Assembly: GCA_949775045.1 (NCBI GenBank)
Contig: OX459095.1
Span: 25,483,278 to 25,547,277, forward strand
Direction: 5' to 3'
DNA from: Metridium senile
Taxonomy: Eukaryota > Cnidaria > Anthozoa > Actiniaria > Metridiidae
DNA length: 64,000 nucleotides
The notes below the pieces were generated by a model. It did no database searches. It had not been told where the DNA came from and saw only the letters and a program-made list of their open reading frames with translations. Below, piece by piece: positions 31,494-43,920 of the stretch. Every line of letters begins with the position of its first letter. The first letter of the stretch is position 1. The position numbers were made by a program, and so were the translations under genes.

Positions 31494-34400
31494 TTATTCT
31501 TCTCTCTTATACGCCATCTTCTCCTCAAGTTTTCGGATCTTGTTCAGTACTTTTTCGCTGTGTTTGTCGGTGAACTTTCTCCACAATTTTTTCAGCTTGT
31601 GCTGTCTTTTCTTGAGCCAGCGGTTGTTGTTAGGCTCCTCATTTAGGTCTTCCCATGATTCCTTGGGAGCAACGTCAAAGTCCTCAACTTTGATCTCGTC
31701 CTCCTTGTTTGGCATCTCAACTGGAGATTTCTCCTCTTCAACTGATTCATTTTCATCGTCATCGTCTTTATCACTGTCTTTAAAAAAATCAGGACCATCG
31801 TCTTCTTCTCGTTCTTGTTCTTCACTATCATTACCTTCGATGGGTACTTCAATAAGCTCTAGTTCTTCAGTTGGTTGTTCAGGTGTAACTTCAGTGGGAT
31901 CAACTTCTTCATGTTCATCTGTGGGGGGTACGTCAGGTGCTTCAGGGTTAGATTGTCCAAATTCTGGATCAATTTCGTTTTCAATTGGCTCGATGTACTC
32001 CTGAGTGGGTTCGACGTAGTTCTTCCACTGTTCGGTGGTCTCGACGTACTCCTGAGTGGGTTCGACATAGTCCTCGGTGGGCTCGACGTACTCCTGAGTT
32101 GGCTCGACATAGTCCTCGGTGGGCTCGACGTATTTTTCGGTGAGCTCGACATAGTCCTCGGTGGGCTCAACGTAATTTTCAGTGGGCTCGATTTCAGGTT
32201 CGGTCGGAATGACTTCGGGATCAGTCGGCTTTATCTCGGGCTCGAAAGGTGCAGTCGGGTCAATCTCGGGCTCTTCGGTTCCTTTGTTTTTCCAGACCTA
32301 GGAGAAATACTAAAATTAGGCATTTTCGCGTAAATCACTTTTTTAACTCACTCCTCTACTCATTCTCTCTCGGTCAAAACTTCACTCGAACGAACTTTAA
32401 CTCGTTTCCTTGGAGTTTTCCGGTAAAAGTAGGGACTGTTTTGCAGGTTTCTTGTGTATTTTGTTCAAAGTTTCATGGCGTTTTCCTTGCTACGTTTCAA
32501 TCTTGGCAAAAAACAGTGAGATAACTGCTTCAAAAAGGAATACTATCCGTAATGCGCGTGCTTTTAGGGCTACAATTTGTTGTTCAGCCACGCCCCACTC
32601 CCCCACTAAACAATGTTGGCATGGCAGTCATCAAGGAATCATGTTAACTGAAAACCAACATTGCATGGAGGGGGAGGAGAGGGTTATAGTGAAAATGTAT
32701 GTAGTTAAAGGTCAAAATAGAGAAAAACCGTGAAATAGAGAAAAAGTGTCGTACTAGGTTTTGCCAAGATTGTTGCTTCGTGTTTTTACTTGTTACATTT
32801 CTTTGATAGTTGTTGTACTCAAAATGTTATTTGTCATCAGTTACCTTGTGCACTTTGTTCATGACGTCATTGCCGCGTTCTTCATGTTTTTTCAGAAGTT
32901 CGATTTTCTTGTCCTGGACCTCCTTCATGAAACGTTCAGCGTGTTCATTGTTCTCCTTAGAGTCCAGTGATTCCTCGACTTCTCCTTTCCACTTCTGGAA
33001 GACACCCCATGGGCTGAATGCTGGTGAATGTGAAAATAAATGAGGTTATTCAAACAACCAATAATAAACTTTTTCAGAACGTCGTGGGTACGCATGCGTA
33101 GTCGTTTGACCGCTGTACTTTGTTTTGTCATCTTTGCGTGTATTATAGTATGCGTTCGTGTTGTTGTGTGCTATCTGATCAGTGCAGAAGAGTATGGTTG
33201 CGTGCGTGTTTGCATTGGGATTTGCACGCAACACGAGCAATACCGATGCATAAGTCACGAAAATGCCAGATAGTTATCAACCTCACGCATGGTAATCAAA
33301 GCTGCAGCAGCACGTTATCTCAATCTAGGATTTGTGTATTAAAAATAAACATTTTCTGGAACAAAAACACATTTCCCTTGGGATGTTTTGACAGTTTCAT
33401 AATATCATTTTCCCCACTTTAGTCCATTTGCATTATGGCGCCATATCCAGGTACAACTACCAGAATACTTGGCCTACTAGTACTTTCTTTTGTAAATTAA
33501 TTAGCATCACTATTATATTAATCCTCATGCAATTGGTTTAAAAATCGGAAATTAACACGAACGAAAATTAACATTAACTGTGTAAGATATAATGTTTTTT
33601 TTTGTGCAAACCTTTTCCCTTTTTTATTCAATTCAAATATTGTTTTATGATTTAGCCAAAATATTTCTACAATTTTTGAATAAGGAGAAAAGGGGTAAAA
33701 AGTACTTTATTGAATGGTTGTTTTTGTTTTTAAACTTGCCCAACGCCGCCATTTTTCCGCTCTCAAACTAAAATAAAGCAGTTCTAGTGACGTAGTCTAT
33801 TGTGTTTTTCAAATCAAAAATCACACAGGCATTACTCATCACAACACCCCGCCTCCTCTCCCCCTAAAATTGGATGTCTGAGCAATACTTTGGGCAGAGC
33901 GAAACTGTACTTGTAAGGAGAATGGGAGGGGGGAATGAAAGGAAATGAAATATGATGTCCTAAAATTGTACTGTCGCTTTCTCAATAATTAATTTTGCCG
34001 GGATGACAAGCGCAGGCTTGCTTGAGGTCACTAATCCTTTCTAGATTAACCCCACCGAAACTTAACTTCAGCGGATGGAGTTTTCAAGTAGACGCAGAGA
34101 CTTTTGTGTAGTCTTTATAAGTGTATTTTAAAAATAAGTAAAAAACAAAAACAAAAAAAAGATAAAATATCAAAATACGGCCATTTGTATCAACAACAAC
34201 CGACGATAAACTGCAGGCGAACGTGGTCATTGTTCAAGGCATGCTTGTGATTCAAACAAGGACTAAAGTTCACTGACAAGAGTCCCGCAGAGAGCATGCA
34301 CAAATCATATTAAAGCGGCATGATATTGTTATATAAGTACATTTTTGATTGATTTATATAAACAAGAATTAAAGAGAACAAAAACATTCATCAGTAATGA

Positions 34401-35563
34401 GAAAAACGGGTATTAAATAAGAGAAATTTGACTTTGATGAAAGACGAAGCGCGAAGCTGTGTTCGTTGAATCGACACTTCGTCATTTCTAGTTGCAACAA
34501 CTTCTTGTTTATAACTTTTGAACAAATAAAAAAAAATCTAAACAGCGTTCATGTAATTCTATTAGAACCATTTTATTTTAAATATAAGGTCGAGATCGTT
34601 GTTTACTACTGAATTATGAAGAATTGAAGCCAAATCAAAGGTCAATTTTCATTTTTTAAAACCTGTGCATGAAATCCTGTTTATTGTCTTGATCGTCATC
34701 ATTTTATATTTCCTCACTTCTCAAAACTGTACTCATTCCAGGCCGCCAGCTTACATCACCGAGTGAAATTCCAAAACAAAGAGTCTATATACGAGTGAAT
34801 GGTCTGAACCCATGAGGCGTAAACAATGTTGATGTCTTTAGATCCTTCTGGTTTGTGTAGTCTAAATAGTAAGACTTTTTCTCGTCATTTCAACTGACTA
34901 AAATGGCGTCTCGTGTAACACTGCAAGTCAAAGATAAACTGAGCAGGAAAGAGTTGTATTACTGAACTCAAAAACATAAAAGAAAAAAACAATCTCCGGC
35001 TGTAATAGCGTTAAGCTAAAACTAAATTATGAGTGGTGAAATAAGAATTCTAAAGTGACTTCATATTATATAACGGTGTCCAACGAACACTATAATTAAC
35101 TGCCGAGTCAAGGCAAGCAGAATTATCAATAAACTAACAAATAAATACAAGCAACCAGGTTAATAATTCAAGTCCAGATGTTAACTGTGACCCTAAAGAC
35201 TCCTTAGAATTGTATTTCGTATAAAAAAGGCTTTAAAGTATTAAAAGTGTTTGGTTTTGTTCATCTCACGGCTTTCCGTTAGCCGCTTGTAGAACATTTC
35301 ACAACATGTGTAATTTCGTTGGTATCTCACTTACAACCAAAGACACAACATCAATTTAGTACCAAGTACATTAATGGAGTATATCAAGGCATACATAATA
35401 TCTTTATGGACATAAATAACTATAACGTCAATAACTATCTTCCTAATTACAGTTGTACTGCGTCAGTAGTCAAAAATCAATCTCAGTAAAACATAAGACA
35501 AACTAAATACATACCCTGTGAGACAGAAATACACACCAACAACACTGTAAGACTCAGCTTCAT
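31494..35563 (-). CDS. secreted acidic YVEPTED-repeat protein, three exons (novel)
   Basis: Reconstructed here. Minus-strand coding exons are 35563-35515 (ATG, ends CACAGG before gtatgt), 33020-32845 (ends CACAAG before gtaact) and 32297-31494. Phases 1 and 0 agree and the product is 342 residues. Residues 1-17 (MKLSLTVLLVCISVSQA) form a clear signal peptide. Residues 18-80 are a charged helical segment rich in Lys and Glu. Residues 82-115 are E-P-x-I repeats. Residues 117-176 hold about eight heptads of YVEPTED or YVEPTQE, with one broken unit (TTEQWKN). Residues 225-270 are very acidic (D/E). The last ~45 residues are strongly basic (WLKKRQHKLKKLWRK). The mature part has no cysteine. It is expected to be extracellular and disordered, possibly ion-binding or matrix-forming; this is inference. 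The family is not recognised. The opposite strand is also open over the repeats, but that is a shadow. Confidence 0.82.
32593..32679. mobile_element. small C/G-ended foldback in intron 2 of the acidic gene
   Basis: ctcccccactaaacaatgtt plus gg pairs with ccaacattgcatggaggggg. It resembles the foldback at 20562-20674 in end style and in the CAATGTTG motif. Confidence 0.6.
33021..35514. other. intron 1 of the acidic secreted gene
   Basis: 2.5-kb intron, GT-AG. It holds a C/G-ended segment at about 33845-33935 (cgcctcctctccccctaaaa to gggaggggggaa) and otherwise AT-rich sequence. No other exon is recognised on either strand. Confidence 0.6.
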
Positions 35564-35847
35564 GATCGACTTTACTTGTGAAAGTTTTTCAGTGATTTAT
35601 AGACGGTTTGTTAGAGTTATTCTCCTCTTTACGTAGCAGAGTCCTTCGCTCTTGGTACCAATTGCGCGTTCTAAGGTTCAAGTTACTAGTTATAGTCGTT
35701 TAAAGTGATGATGGATATGACCTTCCTGCCCCCTTATACAGATATATCGGATGATTTACAAAATAACTCCTAGGGGTGAGGTGTTAGGCTTGCAGCATCC
35801 GGTGTATATGACTCATGCTCTGGTCAAGCATCCCGGGGGAAATTCCC

Positions 35848-35984
35848 TAGCCTCCTCCGCAGGCATCTCTTCTTTCTTTCATTTTTGGACTTTTTGGGCT
35901 TCCTGTGGCTTCCTGTGTTAAGAAGTAGCAGCACAGGAAACCCAAATCCAAATTAGATCACATAGACGCCTGAGGAGGAGGCTA
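35848..35984. mobile_element. TAGCCTCCTCCGC MITE (copy 2)
   Basis: 137 bp with the same TAGCCTCCTCCGC ends as the element at 22771-22961. It is flanked by GGAAATTCCC on both sides (35838-35847, 35985-35994), a 9-10-bp target duplication. It lies just upstream of the acidic gene's first exon. Confidence 0.88.
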
Positions 35985-36030
35985 GGAAATTCCCTTTGTC
36001 CAAGTGGTAGGGGTTATCGACGGTCGATTT

Positions 36031-36236
36031 AGGCCCGAGCAAACGGCTTCAACATCCATTCGATTTTATTGAATGGCAACGCAACTTGAATTGAGTCTTT
36101 TTTGAGTCTGATAATCATTTTAGTGGTCAGTTTTAGCGAGTACGTTTTTATAGTGACGTTCAACAACCATTCTACAGCGTTCAAAAAAATCGAACCAATC
36201 ATGTTGAAGCAGATGTTGAAGCCGTTTGCCCGCGCC
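36031..36236. mobile_element. GGGCCCGGGCAAACGG MITE, copy A (diverged)
   Basis: aggcccgagcaaacggcttc on the left, inverse gaagccgtttgcccgcgcc on the right. The interior shares 'ttcgattttattgaatggca' with copies B and C. Confidence 0.75.
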
Positions 36237-38110
36237 AGTTTTACAACACGCTTAAAGATCTTTTTAAGGATTGTTGATTTAAACCCCTAAAAACGTACTG
36301 CTGTGCGATGTTCTTGGCAGGCAACTTGGCAGCTAAGCTAAATTAAAAACAACTTTTACACGTACGGAGTGATGAGCCAAAACCCTAGCATTTACGCACT
36401 ACTTTTTCAACTCGGGGTAATGCTGACAAGTTGTGCATGTTTACCTCGCACTGATTGGCTAGTTCGCTCTGAAGGATTTGTCAAGAAGTAATTTAAACTG
36501 AACCATTTTAGTTTCTAAATCAGCCCCATCAATACTGACGAGAGAAATACATCCAATTTGTCAATGTAAAATATAAATATTCAAAAAGTTGTTTGTAAGA
36601 AGATCGCAACCATAAAAGTTTTTGAAAATGTAAACCACTTCAATTTGAGCAGTTTTGTGTGACTTCGGAAGGGTCTGGTCCAGCCATTGGCGTTACAATG
36701 GTTACATAAAGTTAACAATAGATCATTACTTATGTATATAATCAATATAATCATCATAAAACAATACTTCATTAATTTTTGTGTTAATAGGGCCTTAATT
36801 ATTTGAATTCTGGTATAGATGGTGAGTTATATCTCTATTTAGGATATATAGCTAAATTAGCAATGCCTTCGACTGCCATACGCGGGTCTTCATGTGGTAT
36901 GTTGTTGCTTCCTACATGGAGAACCATTTCTTCGGGATTCTTACGAATAAGCAGTTTCAGGTAATTCTCTGTCCATGTTCTCTATATGTCATCAATTTTG
37001 GCCCCTGACTGAAAACGTTCTTTTTTCGACATTTTCAGCGATTTGGTATATTTATAATTAGGGTACGTTCAATTTTAAATAGTTAAATTTATAATTTCGC
37101 CAGTCTGGTTTCTTTTAGACTATTGAAAATGTTAGATCCCATTCTTTTCGTTTAAATTTTTTTGTTTGGTAAATGCCGCGGTTTTAGAAGTTAAAACTAA
37201 ATCACCCGTGCTCGCTGCCCTTTTGAAAGGACTTCTATTATCTTTTAAGGGTCGTTTTTGAAAAATTCCCGATGAGTATACCCGATATTGTCCCAAAAAA
37301 CCCCGGGATATTTCAGTCCAACCTTGGAAGTGATTAATACTTGGATCTCCTGCTATTAGTTAAAAAATGAGTTAAAATGAACTGGAGCTTAATGGTTATA
37401 TTTGCTCGCGGGGACTTGTTGTTTGGCTTGCGACAGTCTGTCGAATCAGACTGATCAGGTCTTGAGCTGCTGGACATGGTTGGAATTGAAGGTGTCTTTC
37501 GTTTTTTCTTTCCCGTTTTTGCCTTTTTCTGTGATTTTAGTTTGGCTGCAGTAATAATTAGAGGTTTCTAGAAGGCCGTCTCAAGATTTCAAGTTCACAA
37601 CGAAGAACAATAAGAAAATACACTACAAATTCGGCGAATTAATGTTTATATAAAACAATTTAGCATATATCCAACTTGAAGTAGGAAAACGTTCAACTGA
37701 TTAGCATCCTTGTTACATGTTTTAACAGCTGTAATATTCATTTGTCTCTATTGTCGGCTCTTGGGAAGGAATCGGGAGATGAGATAAAATGCTAGTCTCA
37801 TTAGCTTATTGTTTTACTCATTAGCATGTTGAAATGCGTTCTATTCATTGATATGAATAGATAGATAGATTGATAATATATGCTTGATATATAACTTAGA
37901 TTTCACTAATCCGACAGCCGAAGGACTATGGAATATGTTGCTGGTGGTGAAATTACAACTGAACAAGGCAATAATTAAATGAAATGAAATAAGAAAATAA
38001 ATGGTGCATGTTGAGCATGTAAAGATAACTCTTGTTCACATCTGCATGCCATATCATTTTTGTGAACATAGTTATATTCGGCGTCATATGAGGTTTGTTT
38101 TATTTTGCAG
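36237..38110. other. region upstream of ABHD4/5
   Basis: Should contain the unseen first coding exon and promoter of the hydrolase gene. I could not choose an ATG exon ending in the required phase. No repeat is recognised apart from a short 'atag' run near 37858. Confidence 0.4.
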
Positions 38111-40883
38111 GGAAGTTGCAGCTGAAACTCCTCCGTCGAAAAACTTGTTCTCGTGGTGTCCTACTTCAGATAAATTGTTGGAAAATGCTGAATCAAGGAT
38201 TTTAAAACGTTAGTTTTTGACATATTTTGTCAACGTATATGGGTCAGCTTTTTCAAACACATCTCTGTTACAGTGCAACTGCTTCAAACGATCGAGGCCA
38301 CTAAAACAAATTTCAAAGTAATTTTTTGATATAAAAAAGAACTGTATTTCGTTTACATATAATTAAAATGATAAGCGTTTTAGCAAAAAAAAAATAGTTT
38401 TTATTGTTCATATTCTCGATCGTGATTAGATAATTTAGTTTTAGTGTAACATTGACCCTAGATTTTGATAAACTTGGCACACTTGATAAACTTCCTTTAA
38501 ACTTGGGTTGCTTTGAAAACTTTTCTGTAGTGATAACATCATAATATTTTATACAATGTAATTTTAAATTGCTCATTATAGATTGCATGCTTCAATAGTT
38601 GATTCTGAGCTAAATCCTACCGTCCAAAATACGTCATAGAACGTGTAAATTTGTGCAAATTTTACAAAACAAGATTCTGTTTATTTTTGTAGATTTGAAG
38701 ACCCATTACGAGAAGAAATATGTCCCAGTAGTCAAAGGTAACAAACTATGGACCATTAAATTCAATCCTACCAACGACAAAACACCGCTTGTCATGCTAC
38801 ATGGCTTTGGTGGTGGTCTTGGGCAATGGGTGCTAAATATTGATAGCTTAGCAAAGAACCGCCCCGTTTATACATTCGACCTCCTTGGATTTGGCCGAAG
38901 CTCGCGACCTAAGTTTACTCCAAAAGCTGACATCACAGAACAGGAGTTTGTAGAATCCATAGAAAGCTGGAGAAAGGAGCTTGGGTTGACAAAGTTTATC
39001 TTGCTAGGACATAGTCTAGGAGGTTTTGTGTCTTGTTCATATGCGATACAACATCCAGATAAGGTTAAGCATCTTATACTTGTTGATCCATGGGGATTTC
39101 CTGAGAAACCTTCTGGTGATTTAGCACGTGTGCCTCGTTGGGTGAAAATTGGTGATGTACTGAGCCCTTTAAACCTTCTAGCTGGTCTGAGGGCTGCGGG
39201 ACCCTTTGGTAAATATAGGTTCTATTTTATCATTGAAAAGCCCCCGGGGATTTGTATTAGAGGAGGAGGATGTGGGGGATCCTCAAAACCACAAAAATAT
39301 AATTGCAAAACACCGTCACCGCAATATTAGCGCAAAGAAAAACGTAAACATTAAAATTCACCGCACACCGCAGCTTTGAAAATGCAAACATCACACACCG
39401 AAGGTATTTACATCACCGCAAGGCCGCACTTTGAAAATATTTTTTTTTTCATCGCAACACTGCAAGAAAATATTCATCAACACCGCAATCCCCCATGCCC
39501 CCTCGTATTAAACTTTGAAGCGTGGAATCGCTGCTACGTCTCACCAGCTAGTTGACATATTTCTGAAAAAAGCGACCATACCAGATTACATTGTACTTTT
39601 TCGCCTTCTTTAGGACTGTCAATGTTCCAGAAGCTTCGTCCAGATTTCCAGAAAAAGTACCAAGTATTATTTGATGATGATACCATCCCCAATTATATGT
39701 ATCACTGCAATGTACAGACCCCAAGGTTAGTCAGTGAGGAATTGCCTAGTATACTATATAGCTAAAACACTAAAACCATGAAATAAAAACAAAATATACT
39801 ATAGATAATAGTTTATATTTAGTAGCTATTTAGTCACTATCAATCAGTCAGAAACATCGATCTAATACAAAAGTAGACAATACTTCATTACAACTTTACT
39901 TGTCTTTGATAGTGACTGAAAGTCGCTAAATAAGGACTATTACACAGCAGTAATTTAATTCTATTTCATGAATATAGCCGTTTGCGCTCTAGTTACTAGC
40001 ACTATAATATATAGTAAGTCATAGGAGATGCCTATACTGGATAAGTAGTGCCGGCGGTTATAGCTCAGGTTCTGCATTAGCATGAAGTGACTAGGAGGAT
40101 TTCTACTGTGATGATGAGTTTATCCTCAGCGTTTGTGTGGTCTTAAGCTTAATATTCCAGCTGTGAGTTATGTATCCTGCGTAAGAAAATAACACAATGT
40201 TCCGGTTAGGGTTTGAATAAAGAATTCTCGGCCCAAAGTGCATCTTATTAACCATCCCTCTCTCTGTACTAATTGTTCAATATTTAGTATAAGTATAACA
40301 TAAATGGTCTAACCTATATCTTCAGTACTCGTGGGATGACAAATAGTGTCCCATGGATGCATAGTCTCAGAGTCTCAGAGTCTCAGAATCTCGTTTTTTG
40401 CTTATTGTTAGGCAGCTCGGAATCTCAACGGACATCATGTTCTCAATTTTAGGCTCAATTCTAAAATCCCCAATTGAGGTCTCACCCTTCGTTACCCTTT
40501 AAATAAGGTGCCCGAAATTGATATGGTAAATTAAAGATGACAAACTGTTTAATTTCAAGTATTCTGATTTATCTTCCAGTGGAGAAACAGCATTTAGGCA
40601 TTTAAGCATATCATATGGATGGGCAAAGTTCCCAATGGTCAACCGAATAGGAAACATGGACAAGCGAGTACCAATCACCTTTATATATGGCGCGAGGTCA
40701 TGGATGGACAATGAGACCGCTTACCATGTAAAATACCTACAACCAGACAAGTTTGTTGATGTCCAGATAATAAAAGGTGCAGGCCACCATGTGTATGCAG
40801 ACAGACCTGGACCATTTAATGAAATATTAGAAAAGGTTTTTGGAATGGTAGACGCCATTGAAGACAACCAACTGCGGTATTAG
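38111..40883 (+). CDS. ABHD4/5: alpha/beta hydrolase ABHD4/ABHD5 (CGI-58 family), four exons seen, 5' end missing
   Basis: Coding exons on the + strand are 38111-38208, 38693-39208, 39614-39725 and 40580-40883, all GT-AG with matching phases. The first visible exon begins mid-codon, so an ATG exon lies upstream. Family hallmarks: WCPTS near the N-terminus, GNKLWTIKF, the oxyanion loop [26 protein letters not shown], the nucleophile elbow [49 protein letters not shown] and the HX4D motif in GHHVYADR. In vertebrate ABHD5 the nucleophile Ser is Asn and the protein is a lipase co-activator; here Ser is kept, as in ABHD4, so lysophospholipase-type activity is plausible. The family acts in phospholipid and lipid-droplet metabolism in the cytoplasm. 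The last exon ends at a TAG. Intron 3 carries an old relative of the 2.45-kb unit. Confidence 0.93.
39209..39613. repeat. CACCGCAA-rich repeat in ABHD intron
   Basis: The motif caccgcaa/caccgcac recurs at irregular spacing (about 39314-39490), suggesting a decayed minisatellite or foldback. The open frame running into it from the upstream exon is intron read-through. Confidence 0.5.
39890..40030. repeat. diverged fragment related to the 2.45-kb unit
   Basis: tcgctaaataaggactatta, cacagcagtaattt and catgaatatag match the segment before the SINE head in the unit (gactaaataagagctattac, cacagcattaattt, catggatatatatag). The downstream part has no clear B box. Confidence 0.5.
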
Positions 40884-41403
40884 AAAGTCGTGAAAGAAGT
40901 CTGTTTAAGGTGGTATGATACACAAAGAAGATGATTATGGTAGAAAACAATTTGTTTTTCTGTTGTGGACAACGAGAGCGCTTACCATGTGAAATACAGC
41001 ATATCATGGCTTTAGGGTGTGGCCCAGTTTCCATAGAAATGTAAATATAACTATAAATCTATTAAGATTATGATTGTAAAGCGTTTCTGGAAATTTATGG
41101 AAGAAGCACTATATAATTAAGAACATTATTATTGTCATTATTATTATATTATAGATAATAGTGTGAAAAAGGTTATTTTATCGAGTCCAAACATATGAGA
41201 AATGTCTTGGGTATCGTGCCACTTTAAGTCTAGGGATAACTAAAGGCAAACCTGCAGTGAAGTGAGATCATAAGCATGAGATAAATGGAAAAAATATATT
41301 GTACACATTTTCTATCTATCGTAAAACTGCATAAGAAAAAATAGACACATTTTCGTCAACCATTGCATTAGCAAGAATGTTACTGATTTGATTCAAAGAG
41401 TTA

Positions 41404-41613
41404 GGGCCCGGGCAAACGGCTTCAACATTTGCTTCAATTGGCAACATCCGTTCGATTTTATTAAATGGCAATGTTTAAATGCTTTTAAACTCTTTCGACA
41501 TCCATTCAACATCGATTCCGACAATGTTGAAAGAGTTTAAAAGCGTTTAGACATTGCCATTCAACAAAATCGAACGGATGTTGAAGCAAATGTTGAAACC
41601 GTTTGCCCGGGCC
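41404..41613. mobile_element. GGGCCCGGGCAAACGG MITE, copy B
   Basis: 210-bp near-perfect foldback: gggcccgggcaaacggcttc on the left, the inverse gaaaccgtttgcccgggcc on the right. It also pairs internally (gttgaaagagtttaaaagcg). The preceding TTA suits a PIF/Harbinger TWA target. It lies 0.5 kb past the ABHD stop. Confidence 0.88.
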
Positions 41614-41856
41614 TTTATATGTCTTACCTAAATCAATGTTGGTTGGCCTTCACACAACTGTATTTGCATTGCGGCATTTCTATTATGCATCAAAACATTT
41701 CATTCTGTTCGTTTCTAATAACAACCGGTGAACTCCAATGATTAACGTTCGAAACATATCAGTAATTAAAAGCAACACAGTTTTTTATGCAATGTATACA
41801 AGTTACAAATTTCAAGTTACTTTTTGTTATTCCAGTAGTTACTTGGGCTTCCAAAT

Positions 41857-42072
41857 ATGAGCAAAGCCCGAGTCTTAATTAAAAAGCAAGCCGTTCTTCT
41901 TCTTAGTCGCCAAATTGGAAGCAAGGCAAGGTTCCTAGCGGAGATGCAAGAGACTGGGGATGAAATTCGCGAGAGCGTGCAATCGTGCACGACACACAAC
42001 GTGCACTCGTTTATTTACAACATTATAATTTACAGGTGCAAAATACTGTGTTTTACGGCGAAGGAAGCTTAA
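41857..42072 (+). CDS. unrecognised 71-codon open frame
   Basis: It begins MSKARVLIKKQAVLLLSRQ and is charged and amphipathic for about 45 residues, then becomes hydrophobic and loses quality. No family is recognised and no splice partner is evident. It may be an exon or chance; I lean toward chance. Confidence 0.15.
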   Translation: MSKARVLIKKQAVLLLSRQIGSKARFLAEMQETGDEIRESVQSCTTHNVHSFIYNIIIYRCKILCFTAKEA

Positions 42073-42467
42073 GAAAGAATCATGCCTTACACGCCAACAC
42101 GTAAAGACGTCGAGAGATTTTCGAACGGGTCACGAAGCCAATAGCTTGAAAACTAGCCAAATTGGCAAAGTCCACTGCGTTAGTACAGTTCCGTCTCTCT
42201 TATTAACAAATAATCCTTATATGCTTTAGAAGCGAGTGTGCCTACTACAAATAATATTCTTGTCGTTTGCGCCAAAAAAGGACACAAATCGTAAAGACTG
42301 AAACATGTTATTTTTGTGTGTTGTAGCTCTGAATTTCTACTAGATTTATGCTCTTACTTTTGACGACTGGTACTGAATACATCTCAGACTAGGAAGACAT
42401 TTTTTTTAAAAACAATTTGTAAAAAAACTCAAACAAATAAGTGTTAAAAAAAATATAAAAGAAAACA

Positions 42468-42538
42468 AATTGTGTAAATCGAACTCAGATTACTAACACG
42501 CTACGTGATTATCGCGTTAGCCAAGTGCGGCAGCCTGT
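42468..42538 (-). mobile_element. degenerate tRNA-like sequence
   Basis: On the minus strand a tRNA-like layout is seen: an A-box-like TTGGCTAACGCGATAA and a B-box-like GAGTTCGATTT about 36 bases later. No stable acceptor stem is seen, so it is more likely a SINE head or tRNA relic than a working tRNA gene. Confidence 0.35.
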
Positions 42539-43599
42539 CAAAAGGATGACGTCATTAAAAATTTAACGGGGTTATTACGGACACCCTTACGCTGCAAGAT
42601 GGCATAGTGTATACTATACGAAGTCGTAGTAGGCACAAAAACACCAAAGTCATTCAAAGTTTGAAGCCCGAGTTAACGCTTCAGATAGCGTCTAGTTTCC
42701 TTAAAAAACATAGACGCATTCTACTTTTGCTTCTGCATATAGATGGATTAGTTGCAAACATTTCCAAACCTTTCTAGAGAAAGAAACATTTATTCATGGT
42801 TTCAATTGGGAAGTTTTGCAACTGTTTCTAACCTTCTATCGACCGGATTGTCCAACACAGTAGTACACAATGTTAAAGTAAAAATACTTTTTTGTAATTG
42901 TAATTTGCGCATTGTTAAGAACGTTTTTCAGATGGTAGGCTCCATCGTCCTTTGGGCTCCGGATAAGCGTCATCACTGCTAAAGATTGAGAATAATTGAA
43001 TAGTCTTTTGTTGGTTATGTCTAGATTCATCCTTCAACAAAAGGTACATTACTTAATATAATAACCAGTAGATTGCATTAAATTTCAAGTTAACTTTTCC
43101 GTTTCATCCTCAAGATGGTCGTTATAACATAACTTAAAAGAATTAACAAAACCTATATTTAATTAAAAAATAATTTTTGCCTTTAGGGGTGCCTATTTCC
43201 TTAGAAAATTCGTCTTTAATTTGTGCAAACTCAAGGACTTTTTGCAGGTGGTTCAATTAGATAGTTCTGTCGCAAAATATATCAATTGTGGTGTTCATTG
43301 TTCTTGTTCGCATATTTTTCAATTGAAAAAAACTGATGTACATTCATACAACACAATAATTGCTCTCGCAACCTTGCTGTGGGCCAAACAACACCTTTAA
43401 TTGCCAACTCTAAATCTATAGGTCACTGTCATGCATGCATCCGCTATATGTTACTAGTTTAAACACACCAACACCGATCAAGTACGGAAAGAAGAAGAAG
43501 AAGAAGAAGAACTAAAGACGAAAACGAAAAGTGGAGCAACACAAAGGAGGACGAGAACTGAGGAGGACAGGCACAGCGATAGTTGCAACAACGAAGATC

Positions 43600-43920
43600 T
43601 ACACCGACCAATACCAAAAACCGACAGGAAAAAGAGAACAAAAACAACACCGACAACTACATCAACTACCAGAGAACAAAACCAAAAACCGACTGGAAAA
43701 AGAAAAGAAGAACCATAAAAACACCAACAACTACATCAACTACCAGCGAACAAAACCAAAAACCGACTGGAAAAAGAAAAGAAGAACCATACAAAAAACA
43801 CCAACAACTACATCAACTACCAGCGAACAAAACCAAAAACCGACTGGAAAAAGAAAAGAAGAACCATAAAAACACCAACAACTACCAGCGAACAAAACCA
43901 AAAACCGACAGTAGGAAGAG
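43600..43920. repeat. 65-77-bp minisatellite (CCAAAAACCGACTGG)
   Basis: Units contain aaaccaaaaaccgactgg, aaaaagaaaagaagaacc and aacaccaacaactacatc. The 'cgactgg' marker falls at 43690, 43764 and 43841, then a variant at 43906. Frames across it (KTDWKKK..., FFFQSVFG...) are satellite translations. Confidence 0.88.

Noticed and set aside
31540..32333. Two + strand frames opposite the acidic gene
   Set aside because: Antisense shadows of the YVEPTED repeats; the minus strand has splice-consistent exons and a signal peptide.
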